From assembly GCA_036417435.1 (NCBI GenBank), contig CM070919.1, positions 32,914,318 to 32,978,317 of the forward strand: DNA of 64,000 nucleotides, in the 5' to 3' direction. The DNA comes from Inia geoffrensis. Lineage: Eukaryota > Chordata > Mammalia > Artiodactyla > Iniidae. Each line of letters opens with the position of its first letter. Within the stretch, counting starts at the first letter, position 1. The notes beneath the pieces are model-generated. The model did not search any database. It was not told the origin of the DNA and worked only from the letters and a program-made list of their open reading frames with translations. The position numbers were made by a program, and so were the translations under genes. Shown one piece after another: positions 23,512-34,427 of the stretch.

Positions 23512-26500
23512 TTAGATTCCATATATACGTGTTAGCAGGCAGTTTTGTTTTTCTCTTTCTGAGTTACTTCACTCTGCATGACAGTCCCTAGGTCCATCCA
23601 TCTCACTACAAATAACTCAATTTCGTTTCCATTTATGGTTGAGTAATATTCCATTGTATCTATGTGCCACATCTTTATCCATTCACCTGTCGACGGACAC
23701 TTAGGTTGCTTCCATGTCCTGGCTATTGTAAACAGAGCTGCAATGAACATTGTGGTAATGACTCTTTTTGAATTATGATTTTCTCAGGGTATATGCCCAG
23801 TAGTGGAATTGCTGGGTTGTATGGTAGTTCTATTTTTAATTATTTAAGGAACCTCCATAGTGTTCTCCATAGTGGCTGTATCAGTTTACATTCCCACCAA
23901 CAGTGCAAGAGGGTTCCCTTTTCTCCACACACTCTCCAGCATTTATTGTTTGTAGATTTTTTGATGACAGCTATTCTGACTGGTGTGAGGTGATACCTCA
24001 TTGTAGCTTTGATTTGCATTTCTCTAATGATTAGGAATGTTGAACATCCTTTCATGTGTTTCTTCGTAATCTGTACATCTTCTCTGGGGAAATGCCTATT
24101 TAGGTCTTCTGCCTATTTTTGGATTGGGTTGTTTGTTTTTTTGATATTGAGCTGCATGTGCTTCTTGTATATTTTGGAGATTAATCCTTTGTCAGTTGCT
24201 TCATTTGCAAATATTTTCTCCCATTCTGAGGGTTGTCTTTTCGTCTTGTTTATGGTTTCCTTTGCTGTGGAAAAGCTTTTAAGTTTCATTAGGTCCCATT
24301 TGTTTATTTCTGTTTTTATTTCCATCTCTATGGGAGGTGGGTCAAAAAGGATCTTGCTGTGATTTATGTCATACAGTGTTCTGCTTATGTTTTCCTCAAA
24401 GAGTTTTGTAGTGTCTGGCCTTACATTTAGGTCTTTAATCCATTTTGAGTTTACTCTTTTTGAACAGTGTTAGGGAGTGTTCTAATTTCATTCTTTTACA
24501 TGCAGCTGTCCAGTTTTCCCAGCACCACTTATTAGAGATACTGTCTTTTCTCCACTGTATATTCTTGCCTCCTGTATCAAAGATAAAGTGACCATTTGTG
24601 CGTGGGTTTATCTCTGGGCTTTATATCCTGTTCCATTGATCTATATTTCTGTTTTTGTGCCAGTATCATAGTGTCTTGATTACTGTAGCTTTGTAGTATA
24701 GTCTGAAGTCCAGGAGCCTGATTCCTCTGGCTCCATTTTTCTTTCTCGAGATTGATTTGGCTCTTCAGGGTCTTTTGTGTTTCCATACAAATTGTGAAAT
24801 TTTTTGTTCTAGTTCTGTGAAAAATGCCATTGGCAGTTTGATAGGGATTGCATTGAATCTTTGGTTGCTTTGGGTAGTAGAGTCATTTTCACAATGTTGA
24901 TTCTTCCAATCCAAGAACATGGTATATCTCTCCATTTGTTTGTCACACCTTTAATTTCTTTCATCAGTATCTTATAATTTTCTGCATACAGGTCTTTTGT
25001 CTCCTTAGGTAGGCTTATTCCTAGGTATTTTATTATTTTTTTGCAGTGGTAAATGGGAGTGTTTCCTTAAGTTCTCTTTCAGATTGTTCATCATTAGTGT
25101 ATAGAAATGCAAGAGATTTCTGTGCATTAATTATGCATCCTGCTAGTTTACTGAATTCATTGATTACCTCTAGCAGTTTTCTGGTAGCATCTTTAGGATT
25201 CTCTATGTATAGTAACATGTCATCTGCAAACAGTGACACCTTTAATTATTCTCTTCTGATTTGGATTCCTTTTATTTCTTTTTCTTCTCTGATTGCTGTG
25301 GCTAAAACTTCCAAAACTATGTTGAATACTAGTGGTGAGAGTAGACAACCCAGTCTTGTTCCTGATCTTAGAGGAAATGGTTTCAGTTTTTCACCACTGA
25401 GAATGATGTTGGCTGTGGGTTTGTCATATATGACCTTTATTAGTTTGAGGTAAGTTCCTTCTATGCCTTCTTTCTGTAGGGTTTTTTATCATTAATGGGT
25501 GTTGAATTTTGTCAAAAGCTTTCTCTGCATCTATTGAGATGATCATATGGTTTTTCTCCTTCAATATGTTAACATGGTGTATCACATTGATTTTGCATAT
25601 ATTGAAGAATCCTTGCATTCCTGGGATAAACCCCACTTCATCATGGTGTTTTCATGTGCTGTTGTGCTGTTTCAACACTTTTCATGTGCTGTTGGATTCT
25701 GTTATATAGTATTTTGCTGAGGATTTGTGCATCTATGTTCATCAGTGATATAGGCCTGAAGTTTTCTTTTTTTGTGATATCCTTCGCTGGTTTTGGTATC
25801 AGGGTGATGGTGGCCTCGAAGAATGAGTTTGGGAGAGTTCCTCCCTCTGCTATATTTTGGAAGAGTTTGAGAAGGATAGGTGTTAGCTCTCTTCTAAATG
25901 TTTGAAAGAATTCACCGGTGAAGCCATCAAGTCCTGGGCTTTTGTTTGTTGGAAGATTTTTAATCACACTTTCAATTTCAGTGCTTGTGATTGGTCTGTT
26001 TATATTTTCTATTTCTTCCTGGTTCTGTAATGGAAGGTTGTGCTTTTGTTAGAATTTGTCCATTTCTTCCTGGTAGTCCATTTTATTGGCATAGAGTTGC
26101 TTGTAGTAGTCTCTCATGGTCTTCTTATTTCTGCAGTGTCAGTTGTTACTTCTCCTTATTCATTTCTAATTCTATTGATTTGAGTCTTCTCCCTTTTTTT
26201 CTTGATGAGTCTAATAGTTTATCAATTTTATTTATCTTCTCAAAGAACCAGCTTTTAGTTTTATTGATCTTTGTTATCATTTCCTTCATTTCTTTTTCAT
26301 TTATTTCTGATCTGATCTTTATGATTTCTTTCCTTCTGCTAACTTTGTGGGTTTTTTGTTCTACTTTCTGTAATTGCTTTAGGTGTAAGGTTACATTGTT
26401 TATTTGAGATGTTTCTTGAGGTAGGATTGTACTGCTATAAACTTCCCTCTTATAATTGTTTTTGCTGTATCCCATAGATTTTGGGTCATCCTATTTTCAT

Positions 26501-27329
26501 TGTCATTTGTTTCTGGGTATGTTTTGATTTCCTCTTTGATTTCTTCAGTGATCTCTTGGTTATTTAGTAGTGTTTGGTTAGCCTCCATTTGATTCAGTAT
26601 TTTACAGACTTTTTTTCCTGTAATTGATACCTAGTCTCATAGCATTGTGGTCAGAAAAGATACTTGATACAATTTCAATTTTCTAAAATTTACCACAGCT
26701 TGATTTGTGACCCAAGATATGATCTATCCTGGAGAATGTTCCATGAGCACGTTAGAAGAAAGTGTATACTGTTGTTTTTGGATGGAATGTCTTATAAATA
26801 TCAATTAAGTCCATCATGTCTAATGTGTCATTTAAAGCTGTGTTTCCTTATCTATTTTCATTTTGGATGATCTGTCCATTGGTGAAAGTGGGGTGTTCAA
26901 GTCCCCTACTATGATTGTGTTACTGTCGATTTTCCCTTTTATGGCTGTTAGCATTTGCCTTATGTATTGATGTGCTCCTATGTTGGGTGCATAAAGATTT
27001 ACATTTGTTATATCTTCTTCTTGAGTTGATCCCTTGATCATTATGTGGTGTTTCTTTGGCACTTGTAATAGTCTTTATTTTAAAGTCTGTCTTGTCTGAT
27101 ATGAGAATTGCTACTCCAGCTTTCTTTTAATTTCCATTTGCATGGAATATCATTTTCCATACCCTCACTTTCAGTCTGTATGTGTCCCAAGGTGTGTAAT
27201 GGGTCTCTTGTAGACAGCGTATATATGGGTCTTATTTTTGCATCCATCAGCCAGTCTATGTCTTTTGGTTGGAGCATCTAATCCATTTACATTTAAGGTA
27301 GTTATTGATATGTATGTTCCTATTACCAG
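23512..27329 (-). pseudogene. L1-A ORF2 (endonuclease/reverse transcriptase), broken
   Basis: ORF2p nicks target DNA and reverse-transcribes L1 RNA at the nick. The remains are split over several frames in the expected order. Endonuclease pieces lie at 26832-27277, with VNLYAPNIG and a GDLNTPLSP motif that keeps the catalytic Asp and Asn. The palm/finger region of the RT is at 25424-25967 ([33 protein letters not shown]). The catalytic FADD motif at 25219-25230 is intact. The C-terminal pieces lie at 23840-24325. The frame ends at GI-stop at 23512. The codon where ORF2 should start is CTG (27327-27329), not ATG. At least eight frame breaks separate the pieces. Confidence 0.9.
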
Positions 27330-27387
27330 TTTCTTAATAGTTTTGGGTTTGTTATTGTAGGACTTTTCCTTCTTTTGTGTTTCTTGC

Positions 27388-28233
27388 CTAGAGAAGCTCC
27401 TTTAGCATTTGTTGTGAAGCTGGTTTGGTGGTGCTGAATTCTCTTAGCTTTTGCTTGTCTGTAAAGGTTTTAATTTCTCTGTCAAACCTGAATGAGATCC
27501 TTGCTGGGTAGAATAATCTTAGTTATAGGTTTTTCCCTTTCATCACTTTAAATATGTCCCGCCACTCCCTTCTGGCTTGTGGAGTTACTGCTGAACTATC
27601 AGCTGTTAACCTTATGGGGATTCCCTTGTATGTTATTTCTTGCTTTTCCCTTGCTGCTTTTAATATTTTTTCTTTGTATTTAATTTTTGATAGTTTGAAT
27701 AATATCTGTCTTGGTGTGTTTCTCCTTGGATTTATCCTGTATGGGACTCTCTGTGCTTCCTGGAGTTGATCTCCTTTCCCATATTAGGGAAGTTTTCAAC
27801 TATCATCTCTTCAAATATTTTCTCAGTCCCTTTCTTTTTCTATTCTTCTTTTGGGACCCCTGTAATTCGAATGTTGTTGTGTTTAATGTTGTCCCAGAAA
27901 TCTCTGAGACTGTCCTCAATTCTCTTCATTCTCTTTTCTTTATTCTGCTCTGCAGTAGTTATTTCCACTATTTTATCTTCCAGGTCCTTATCTGTTCTTC
28001 TGCCTCAGTTTTTCTGCTATTGATTCCTTCTAGAAAACTTTTAATTTCATTTATTGTGTTGTTCATCGATGTTTCTTATATTTTCTCCATTCTATTTCCA
28101 AGATATTGGATCATCTTTACTGTCATTACTCTGTATTCTTTTTCAAGTAGACTGCCTATTTCCTCTCCATTTGTTTGGTCTGGTGGTTTTTTCCTTTCTT
28201 CTTCACCTGCTGTGTATTTCTCTGTCTTCTCAT
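27388..28233 (-). pseudogene. L1-A ORF1 (RNA-binding protein), broken
   Basis: ORF1p is the trimeric coiled-coil RNA chaperone that packages L1 RNA. The expected ATG is at 28233, reading MRRQRNTQQ, and the conserved end QQMLKELL-stop lies at 27388. This fits an ORF of about 282 codons. No minus-strand frame of 60 codons or more remains between them, so the gene carries several stops or indels. The central coiled-coil part (near 28050-28100) also appears shortened relative to L1-B. The opposite strand is more open than the gene itself. Confidence 0.85.
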
Positions 28234-30370
28234 TTTGCTTAACTTACTGCATTTGGGGTCTCCTTTTTGCAGGCTGCAGGTTTGTAGTTTTCGTTGTTTT
28301 GGGGGTCTTCCCCCAGTGGGTGAGGTTGGTTTAGTGGGTGGTGTAGGCTTCCTGGTGGAGGGGACTAGTGCCTGTGTTCTGGTGGCTGGGGCTGGATCTT
28401 ATCTTTCTGGTTTGGGCATGACTGCATTCAGTGGTGTGTTTTGGGGTGCCTGTGAACTTTTTATTATTGTAGGCAGCCTCTCTGCTAATGGGTGGGGATG
28501 TGTTCCTGTCTTGCTAGTGGTTTGGCATGGGTTGTCCAGCACCGTAGTTTGCTGGTCGTTGAGTGTAGCTGTGTCAGCATTGAGATGGAGATCTGTGGGA
28601 GAGATTTGTCATTTGATATTACATGAGACTGGGAGATCTCTGGTGGACCAATGTCCTGAACTCAGCTCTCCCACCTCAGGCCTGACTCCCAGACAGAGCA
28701 CCAAGACCCTGTCAGCCACACAGCTCAGAATAAAAGGCAGAAAAAAAAAAGAATGAAAATAGTAAAATAAAATAAAGTTATCAAAATAAAAATAATTTTA
28801 AATAATTAAAAATGAAAAAGTAACTTAAAAAAATCAGAAAGAAAGAAAGAGTAGAACAACCAAACCAAAAAACAAATCCACCAATGATAAGAAGTACTAA
28901 AAACTATACTTAAAGAAAAAAAAATACAGACAGAACTCTAGGGCAAATGTTAAAAGCAAAGCTATACATAAAAAAACACACAAAGAAGCATACACACTCA
29001 CGAAAAGAGAAAAAGGAAAATAAAAAATATATGTATATAAAAAGAAGAGATCAGCCAAATCAATAAACAAATCTACCAATGGTAATAAGCTCTAAATACT
29101 AAACTAAGATAAACATAAAACCAGAAACTAATTAGATGCAGAAAGCAAACCCCAAGTCTACAGTTGCTCCCAAAGTCCCTCTCCTCAGTTTGGGACGATT
29201 CATTGTCTATTCAGGTATTCCACAGATGCAGGGTACATCAAGTTGATTGTGGAGCTTTAATCCACTGCTCCTGAGGCTGCTGGGAGAAATTTCCCTTTCT
29301 CTTCTTTGTTTGCACAGCTCCCGGGGTTCAGCTTTGGATTCGGCCCTGCCTCTGCGTGTAGGTCGCCGGAGGGTGTCTGTTCTTCGCTCAGACACGACGG
29401 GGTTAAAGGAGCAGCTGATTCGGGGGCTCTGGCTCACTCAGGCTGTGGGGGAGGGAGAGGTATGGATGTGGGCCCAGCCTGCATTGGCAGAGGCCGGCGT
29501 GACGTTGCACCAGCCTGAGGCGCTCCATGTGTTCTCTCAGGGAAGTTGTCCCTGGATCACGGGACCCTGGCAGTGGCAGGTTGCACAGGCTACTGGGAGG
29601 GGTGGTGTGGATAGTGACCTGTGCTCGCACACAGGCTTCTAGGTGGTGGCAGCAGCCTTAGCATTTCATGCCTGTCTCTGGGGTTCGCACTGATAGCCGT
29701 GGTTCGCACCCGTCTCTCAAGCTCCTTTAAACATCGCTCTGAATCCCTTCTTCTCATGCGCCCCAAAACAATGGTCTCTTGCCTCTTTGGCAGCTCCAGA
29801 CTTTTCCCCGGACTCCCTCCCGGCCAGCCATGGTGCACTAGCCCCCTGCAGGCTGTGTTCATGCCGCCAACCCCAGCCCTCTCCCTGCACTCCGACCGAA
29901 GCCCGAGCCTCAGCTCCCAGCCCTGCCGCCCCGACGGGTGAGCAGACAAGCCTCTCGGGCTGGTGAGTGCTGGCCGGCACCGATCCTCCATGTGGGAATC
30001 TCTCCAGTTTGCCCTCCGCACCCCTGTTGCTGTGCTCTCCTCCATTGCTCTGAAGCTTCCCCCCTCCGCCACCCGCAGTCTCCGCCCGTGAAGGGGTTCC
30101 TAGTGTGTGGAAACCTTTCCTCCTTTACAGCTCCCTCCCACTGGTGCAGGTCCCGTCCCTATTCTTTTGTCTCTGTTTATTCTTTTTTCTTTTGCCCTAC
30201 CCAGGTACGTGGGGATGTTTCTTGCCTTTTGGGAAGTCTGAGGTTTTCTTCCAGTGTTCAGTAGGTGTTCTGTAGGAGCTGTTCCACATGTAGATGTATT
30301 TCTGATGTATTTGTGGGGAGGAAGGTGATCTCCACGTCTTACTCCTCCACCATCTTAAAGATCCCCCCTC
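28234..30370 (-). promoter_or_regulatory. L1-A 5' UTR / internal promoter
   Basis: About 2.1 kb upstream of ORF1. The distal part, 29230-30200, is GC- and CpG-rich. The ORF1-proximal part at 28740-29160 is a strongly biased tract, A-rich on the plus strand. The first bases of the element read 'ctttaagatggtgg' on the minus strand. This is the position of the YY1-type site (AAGATGG) known at the start of L1 promoters, but with GGTGG in place of GGC. No protein is encoded; the 75-160 codon frames inside are by-products of high GC. Confidence 0.75.
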
Positions 30371-30390
30371 CCAATTTTTAATGTTTTTTT

Positions 30391-31659
30391 ATTATCAAAA
30401 GTTAATCCTTTCTGCAGATAGGAGTTGAAAACGTTTGTCTTCATGTTACATAGCTCTTTAAACTTTAGTATCTTTGGATATGAAAATTTTCCTATAAATA
30501 TTTTAAAGAAATATGTCTTTTTATTGTATCAATACTTTATCATTATATAATGACCCTCGCTTACTCTGGTAAATTTCTTTGCTGGGAAGTCTATGTAATA
30601 TTTATTAAATTGTGGCTTTTTTAATATTAACATAGCCATGCCTGTTGTTCTTTTATTAAAATTTTTATGATGTATATTTTTCCATCCTTCTACTGTCTAC
30701 TGTCTATATCATTATACTTGAAGTGAGTTTCTAGTACACAGAGTATAGTGGAAGCATGTTTACTACTTCACTCTGCCAGCCACTGATTTAGAAATTATGT
30801 AATTATTGATTTGTTAGAGCTTAAGTCTGACATTTTAATTTTTCTCTTGTTCTTCTCTTTCATTTATTTCTCTTTTTCTTTCCTTTCTGTGTTACTCGAA
30901 CATTTAAAAATCTTATTTTCATTTATCTGTAGTGTGTTTGATTGTAATTCTTTGCATAGCTTTTTAATTGTTTGCTCTAAGCATTGTATTATATCCACAT
31001 AACTTATCCCTGTCCACTGGTGTCCTCATTCCACTAGTTTGAATGAAACAGAGATATTTTCCTCCTCTTAAATTTCTTTACTTTCTTTCATTTACAATAT
31101 AATTGCTTTAAAATTTTCCTCTGTATGTATTTAAAAACATATCAGACATTTTCACAATTTTCACTTCAATTGTCAAACAGAATTTAAATGCTCAAGCGGA
31201 GAATAAAAGCCAAACATATATTCCCATATTTTTGCTTACTGTGTTCTTTCTTTCTTTTTGAAGCATCAAAGTTTGTTTTTTAAATTATTTCTTTTTTGTT
31301 TAGAGAATTTCCTTTAGCCATTCTTTAGAATAGGTATGCCTGTGACAAACTGTCTTCATTTTTCTTTATTGGAGAATGTCTTCAGTGACCTGTCACACCT
31401 AATTAATACTTTGACTGACTTAAAGTTTCTGAATTTACGTTAATTTTTCTTTCAGCACTTGAAAAATATTGTACTACTTCTTTCTGACTTCCATGGTTAC
31501 TGTCATTCAAATTGGATTTTTCCCAATAAGTTGCCTGCTGTTTTTCTCAGGATATCTTACAAAGCATTTTTGTGTATTTGACCATTTCAATTCATTAATA
31601 AAACAACATTTAATGTTTCCTTCCCATCAGAAGTTAGGTACTATAATAAAAACTGGGTT

Positions 31660-31660
<1 letters not shown>
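30391..31660 (-). mobile_element. Old L1M LINE, 5' ORF2 and ORF1 region
   Basis: A diverged L1 in minus orientation. The endonuclease part shows 'atatttttccatccttc' near 30676 and 'agtgagtttctagtacac' near 30723. The ORF1 part shows 'ttctttagaataggtatgcc' near 31321 and 'tttcagcacttgaaaaatat' near 31451. L1-A separates it from weaker L1M sequence on the left (22671-23138), so L1-A may have landed in an older L1 of the same strand. Confidence 0.7.
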
Positions 31661-31690
<30 letters not shown>

Positions 31691-31697
31691 GTTTGCT
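31661..31697. repeat. (TTTTG)n simple repeat
   Basis: Five tandem copies of 'ttttg' followed by an interrupted T-rich end. Confidence 0.9.
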
Positions 31698-32079
31698 ACT
31701 GGGTGAAGTTTACTGTGAAACCTTGGGGAGTTAGGATGGGATGGGGCAAGTGAGAGCAGGGAAGGAATCTGTTTGCAAACACCATAAAATGTATTTAGAT
31801 AAATAATTCAAAAGTCATCCAAGATTTATTTCAAGTGTTTATGCTCATTTATTTTAGGGAACTCAAACTGGGAGCTAATCTTCACTCTTAGTAGTATGGA
31901 TTTCAGTAGATTTTTTCCTCTCTACTTCTCAACACCTAATTCTTACAACTCTTATTAAATATTTAATGCAGAGACTATAGTCACAAACATCCAAATATCT
32001 TTTACCCATTATTACAATTTATAAACTTAACAGAGTGTCCATGGACCTGAATCAGGAAACTGTTCCAGCTTGGTTTATT
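31698..32079. other. AT-rich unique DNA
   Basis: Nothing recognised. Confidence 0.5.
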
Positions 32080-32295
32080 GGATATCACACGGGCTATTTA
32101 ATTGAACACACCTAGATTCTAATTTCAGCTCTGACACTGACTGAACTAAACAAGCTAATGACAATCGTTCATTTTCTGCTTCCTCATCTTGAAAATAAAT
32201 GACCATTCTTTAAAAACTGTGGTAAAATAGGGTGCTGTAAGGCATAATGAAGTCACGTGTATAGTATCTAGCAGAATTACTAGTTGCTGGGTACT
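32080..32295 (+). mobile_element. MIR SINE remnant
   Basis: MIR core landmarks in order: 'cctagattctaatttcagct', 'ctgacactgactg', 'tgcttcctcatcttgaaaat' and 'gtatagtatctagcag'. Diverged, with no intact Pol III boxes. Confidence 0.7.
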
Positions 32296-32540
32296 GAATT
32301 CCCTTTTTTCCATGATGTAATATATAAAGTTTTCCAGCCCTCTAGCTCAGGTACCCTACTTATGGATGTATGTGGTCCTGTTTATGCATATCTTTCTCAG
32401 CCTGAAACACACACACACAGACACACACACACACACGCACACCCACACCCACATTGAAACTTTAAGTTTTATGGATCTCTTTTTTTTTCCTTTAAGAATA
32501 TTCTAACAATTTTGAATTTTACAAAATGGCCTTCTCAATT

Positions 32541-32552
32541 TAGAATGTGTAA

Positions 32553-32558
<6 letters not shown>
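32541..32558. repeat. Left target-site duplication of the CHR SINE
   Basis: 'tagaatgtgtaagttttt', repeated perfectly at 32776-32793 on the other side of the SINE. Confidence 0.93.
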
Positions 32559-32583
<25 letters not shown>

Positions 32584-32775
32584 GCAGTATGCAGGCTTCT
32601 CACTGCTGTGACCTCTCCCATCGCAGAGCACAGGCTGCGGACGTGCAGGCTCAGTGACCATGGATCACGGGCCCAGCTGCTCCACAGAATGTGGGATCCT
32701 CCCAGACCAGAGCATGAACCTGTGTTCCCTGCATCAGCAGGCGGACCCCCAACCACTGCACCACCAGGGAAGACC
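32557..32775 (-). mobile_element. CHR-type tRNA-derived SINE
   Basis: A cetacean CHR-family SINE on the minus strand. The tRNA-like head is at the right ('ggtcttccctggtgg' read on minus) and the T-rich tail is at the left. A Pol III B-box-like string 'aggttcatgctct' lies at 32710-32722. Perfect 18 bp target duplications flank it (32541-32558 and 32776-32793), so the insertion is unrearranged. Such SINEs encode no protein and are copied by L1 ORF2p. The family is restricted to whales and close relatives and supports the species assignment. Confidence 0.93.
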
Positions 32776-32793
32776 TAGAATGTGTAAGTTTTT
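32776..32793. repeat. Right target-site duplication of the CHR SINE
   Basis: Identical to 32541-32558. Confidence 0.93.
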
Positions 32794-34415
32794 CACATTC
32801 CGATATATCATGGTGCCAATAAAATTTGTATTTTACCCATAATAGCTACTTAACATTTTCTAAATATGTAATATAATTTTACCAATTCTCTACCCATTTA
32901 TCTGTGTTAAACTACCACAATACACTTATTATATTTATTCAACTACCTTGATTTTAGAAGATAGATTCTTCTCTTATTTATCTCTGTTCTGAAGACAGCT
33001 GTAAAAAGAAGTAACCATCCAGTGCTCAATCAATATCAGGAAAACCATGAGTTAGAGAACCATATCTGAGTATAAGAACTTCACCCTTATCAGGGAACAT
33101 TTCCTCTCTTTAAAGTAAGGAGATCTGGCAACAGGTGCCTAACTGGGTTTCAGAGCTGCCACCAGTTCACTGCCCTCATGGAATGCAGTACTGCCTTGTG
33201 AGAATCTCAGCTGAACACCCAGGGTAATGACAGCACAAGGAGCAGAAACAAACAGACTCAGCTTAGGTCCTTAGAGCAACCAGTAGAGCCACAGCTATAG
33301 CACACTTATTTCCTACTTCCTTGAACTGTACCTTTCTTTTTTCCTATCAGTAACCCTTTAAAATGTAATAGTTATTTAATACTTCAAGCAATCCTTCATG
33401 CTCAGTGTCATACTTAGTATTTCTTATATTTTCCTGTCCTATCATCCAAAGACTATTCTTCAAATGTAGTTAAATGTCACATCATCTACAAATCTCTGAC
33501 TTCATAACCCACCCATACATGGAAAGAGATCTAACACGTTGATAATCACTTTTGCTTGTCTGGTAAAATATATAATAACCATATGAGAAATACAAATATC
33601 CAGTTTGTTGAATATATAACCTTTGAACTAATGTCAGTAAAATATCTACTCTTGAATAGGAGGTTAAAGGAATTCTTTTGAGCTAAATCTGCTACATTCT
33701 TCTTGTAACATAACTACATTCTCTTAAATTACCTTTTGGCTATGTGCTGAATAAGGTTCTTTCTCTCATCATGCAATTAGCTTCGCTTTTGATTCAGCTT
33801 TGACATTGGTAAAAGAGTCATGATTTGGGATTTCAAATTCTCAGTCTTTTTCCATGACGCATATATTGAGAGGATTTTTATGTCATCGGTTCTCTTAACT
33901 CCCTTTATGTTGATGATATTTAAACACTGAAGAAATAGTTAAGAAAGAACTAGTTTTAGAATATCTACTGTATAATATTACTATCTATTGCAGTGTCCAT
34001 TGCCTTCCATAAAGAAAAAACTTCCTTTAATAAGAACAATAAGTAACTCGCAAGCTGGTAAGGCCATTTTTCAACTAAGTAAATCAGGACAATGGAAATA
34101 AATTCTTACATGGTTGGTGAAGTATATTGTTTAGAGTAAGACAGATGCTTTCTCAAACTTATTAAAAAAAAAGAGAGAGAGGCAACCTTTTTTTGTTCCT
34201 ATTGATGGGTTTGTCCAACCATAAAAGATGAATTTCCTTGTACTTACCATTTCATTCTGCTGATTATTACGAACACAGTGAAGTGGTAAATGCAAATTCT
34301 ACTTTGAATATTTTTGAGAGCAAATTAAAAACAAAGTTTGACAGTTTTTTAGGTCATTAAAATAAAAGGCAAAATACAGCTTGTAAAGTAACTTCATTAC
34401 CCAAAACATATACAA
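32794..34415. other. Unassigned DNA between SINE and L1-B
   Basis: About 1.6 kb with no confident family. A slightly GC-richer patch at 33110-33300 resembles no known gene. Confidence 0.45.
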
Positions 34416-34427
34416 ATATCATATACA
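34416..34427. repeat. Possible left target duplication of L1-B
   Basis: 'atatcatataca', matching 41685-41696 with one mismatch. The site is AT-rich, so the support is modest. Confidence 0.5.

Larger units (their letters stand above)
23154..30370 (-). mobile_element. L1-A: full-length L1 LINE
   Basis: A complete 7.2 kb cetartiodactyl L1 on the minus strand. It has a 5' UTR (28234-30370), ORF1 region (27388-28233), ORF2 region (23512-27329), 3' UTR and an A-tail (T-run at 23154-23164). The flanks 'ccaatttgtaatg' (23139-23151) and 'ccaatttttaatg' (30371-30383) look like a 13 bp target duplication with one mismatch. Both ORFs are broken by frameshifts and stops, so it cannot move by itself. A 30 bp local duplication lies at 25649-25694. 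Many CpGs survive in the 5' UTR, more than in L1-B. Confidence 0.92.

Noticed and set aside
25046..25905. Plus-strand frames of 66-135 codons
   Set aside because: Antisense shadows of L1-A ORF2.
27711..28334. 207-codon plus-strand frame as a host gene
   Set aside because: It lies antisense to L1-A ORF1 and 5' UTR and has no independent protein family; kept only as a low-interest antisense observation.
29590..30072. 160-codon minus-strand frame and several overlapping frames of 70-131 codons
   Set aside because: They lie in the GC-rich L1-A 5' UTR, where high GC lowers stop frequency. The similar L1-B UTR region does not keep the same frames open.
29230..30200. CpG-rich stretch as a host CpG-island promoter
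   Set aside because: It is the L1-A 5' UTR, with clear alignment to 34620-35560 in L1-B.
32557..32775. tRNA gene from the B-box-like string
   Set aside because: The tRNA-like head belongs to a CHR SINE with target duplications; no cloverleaf with proper arms is seen. The same holds for 41856-42055.
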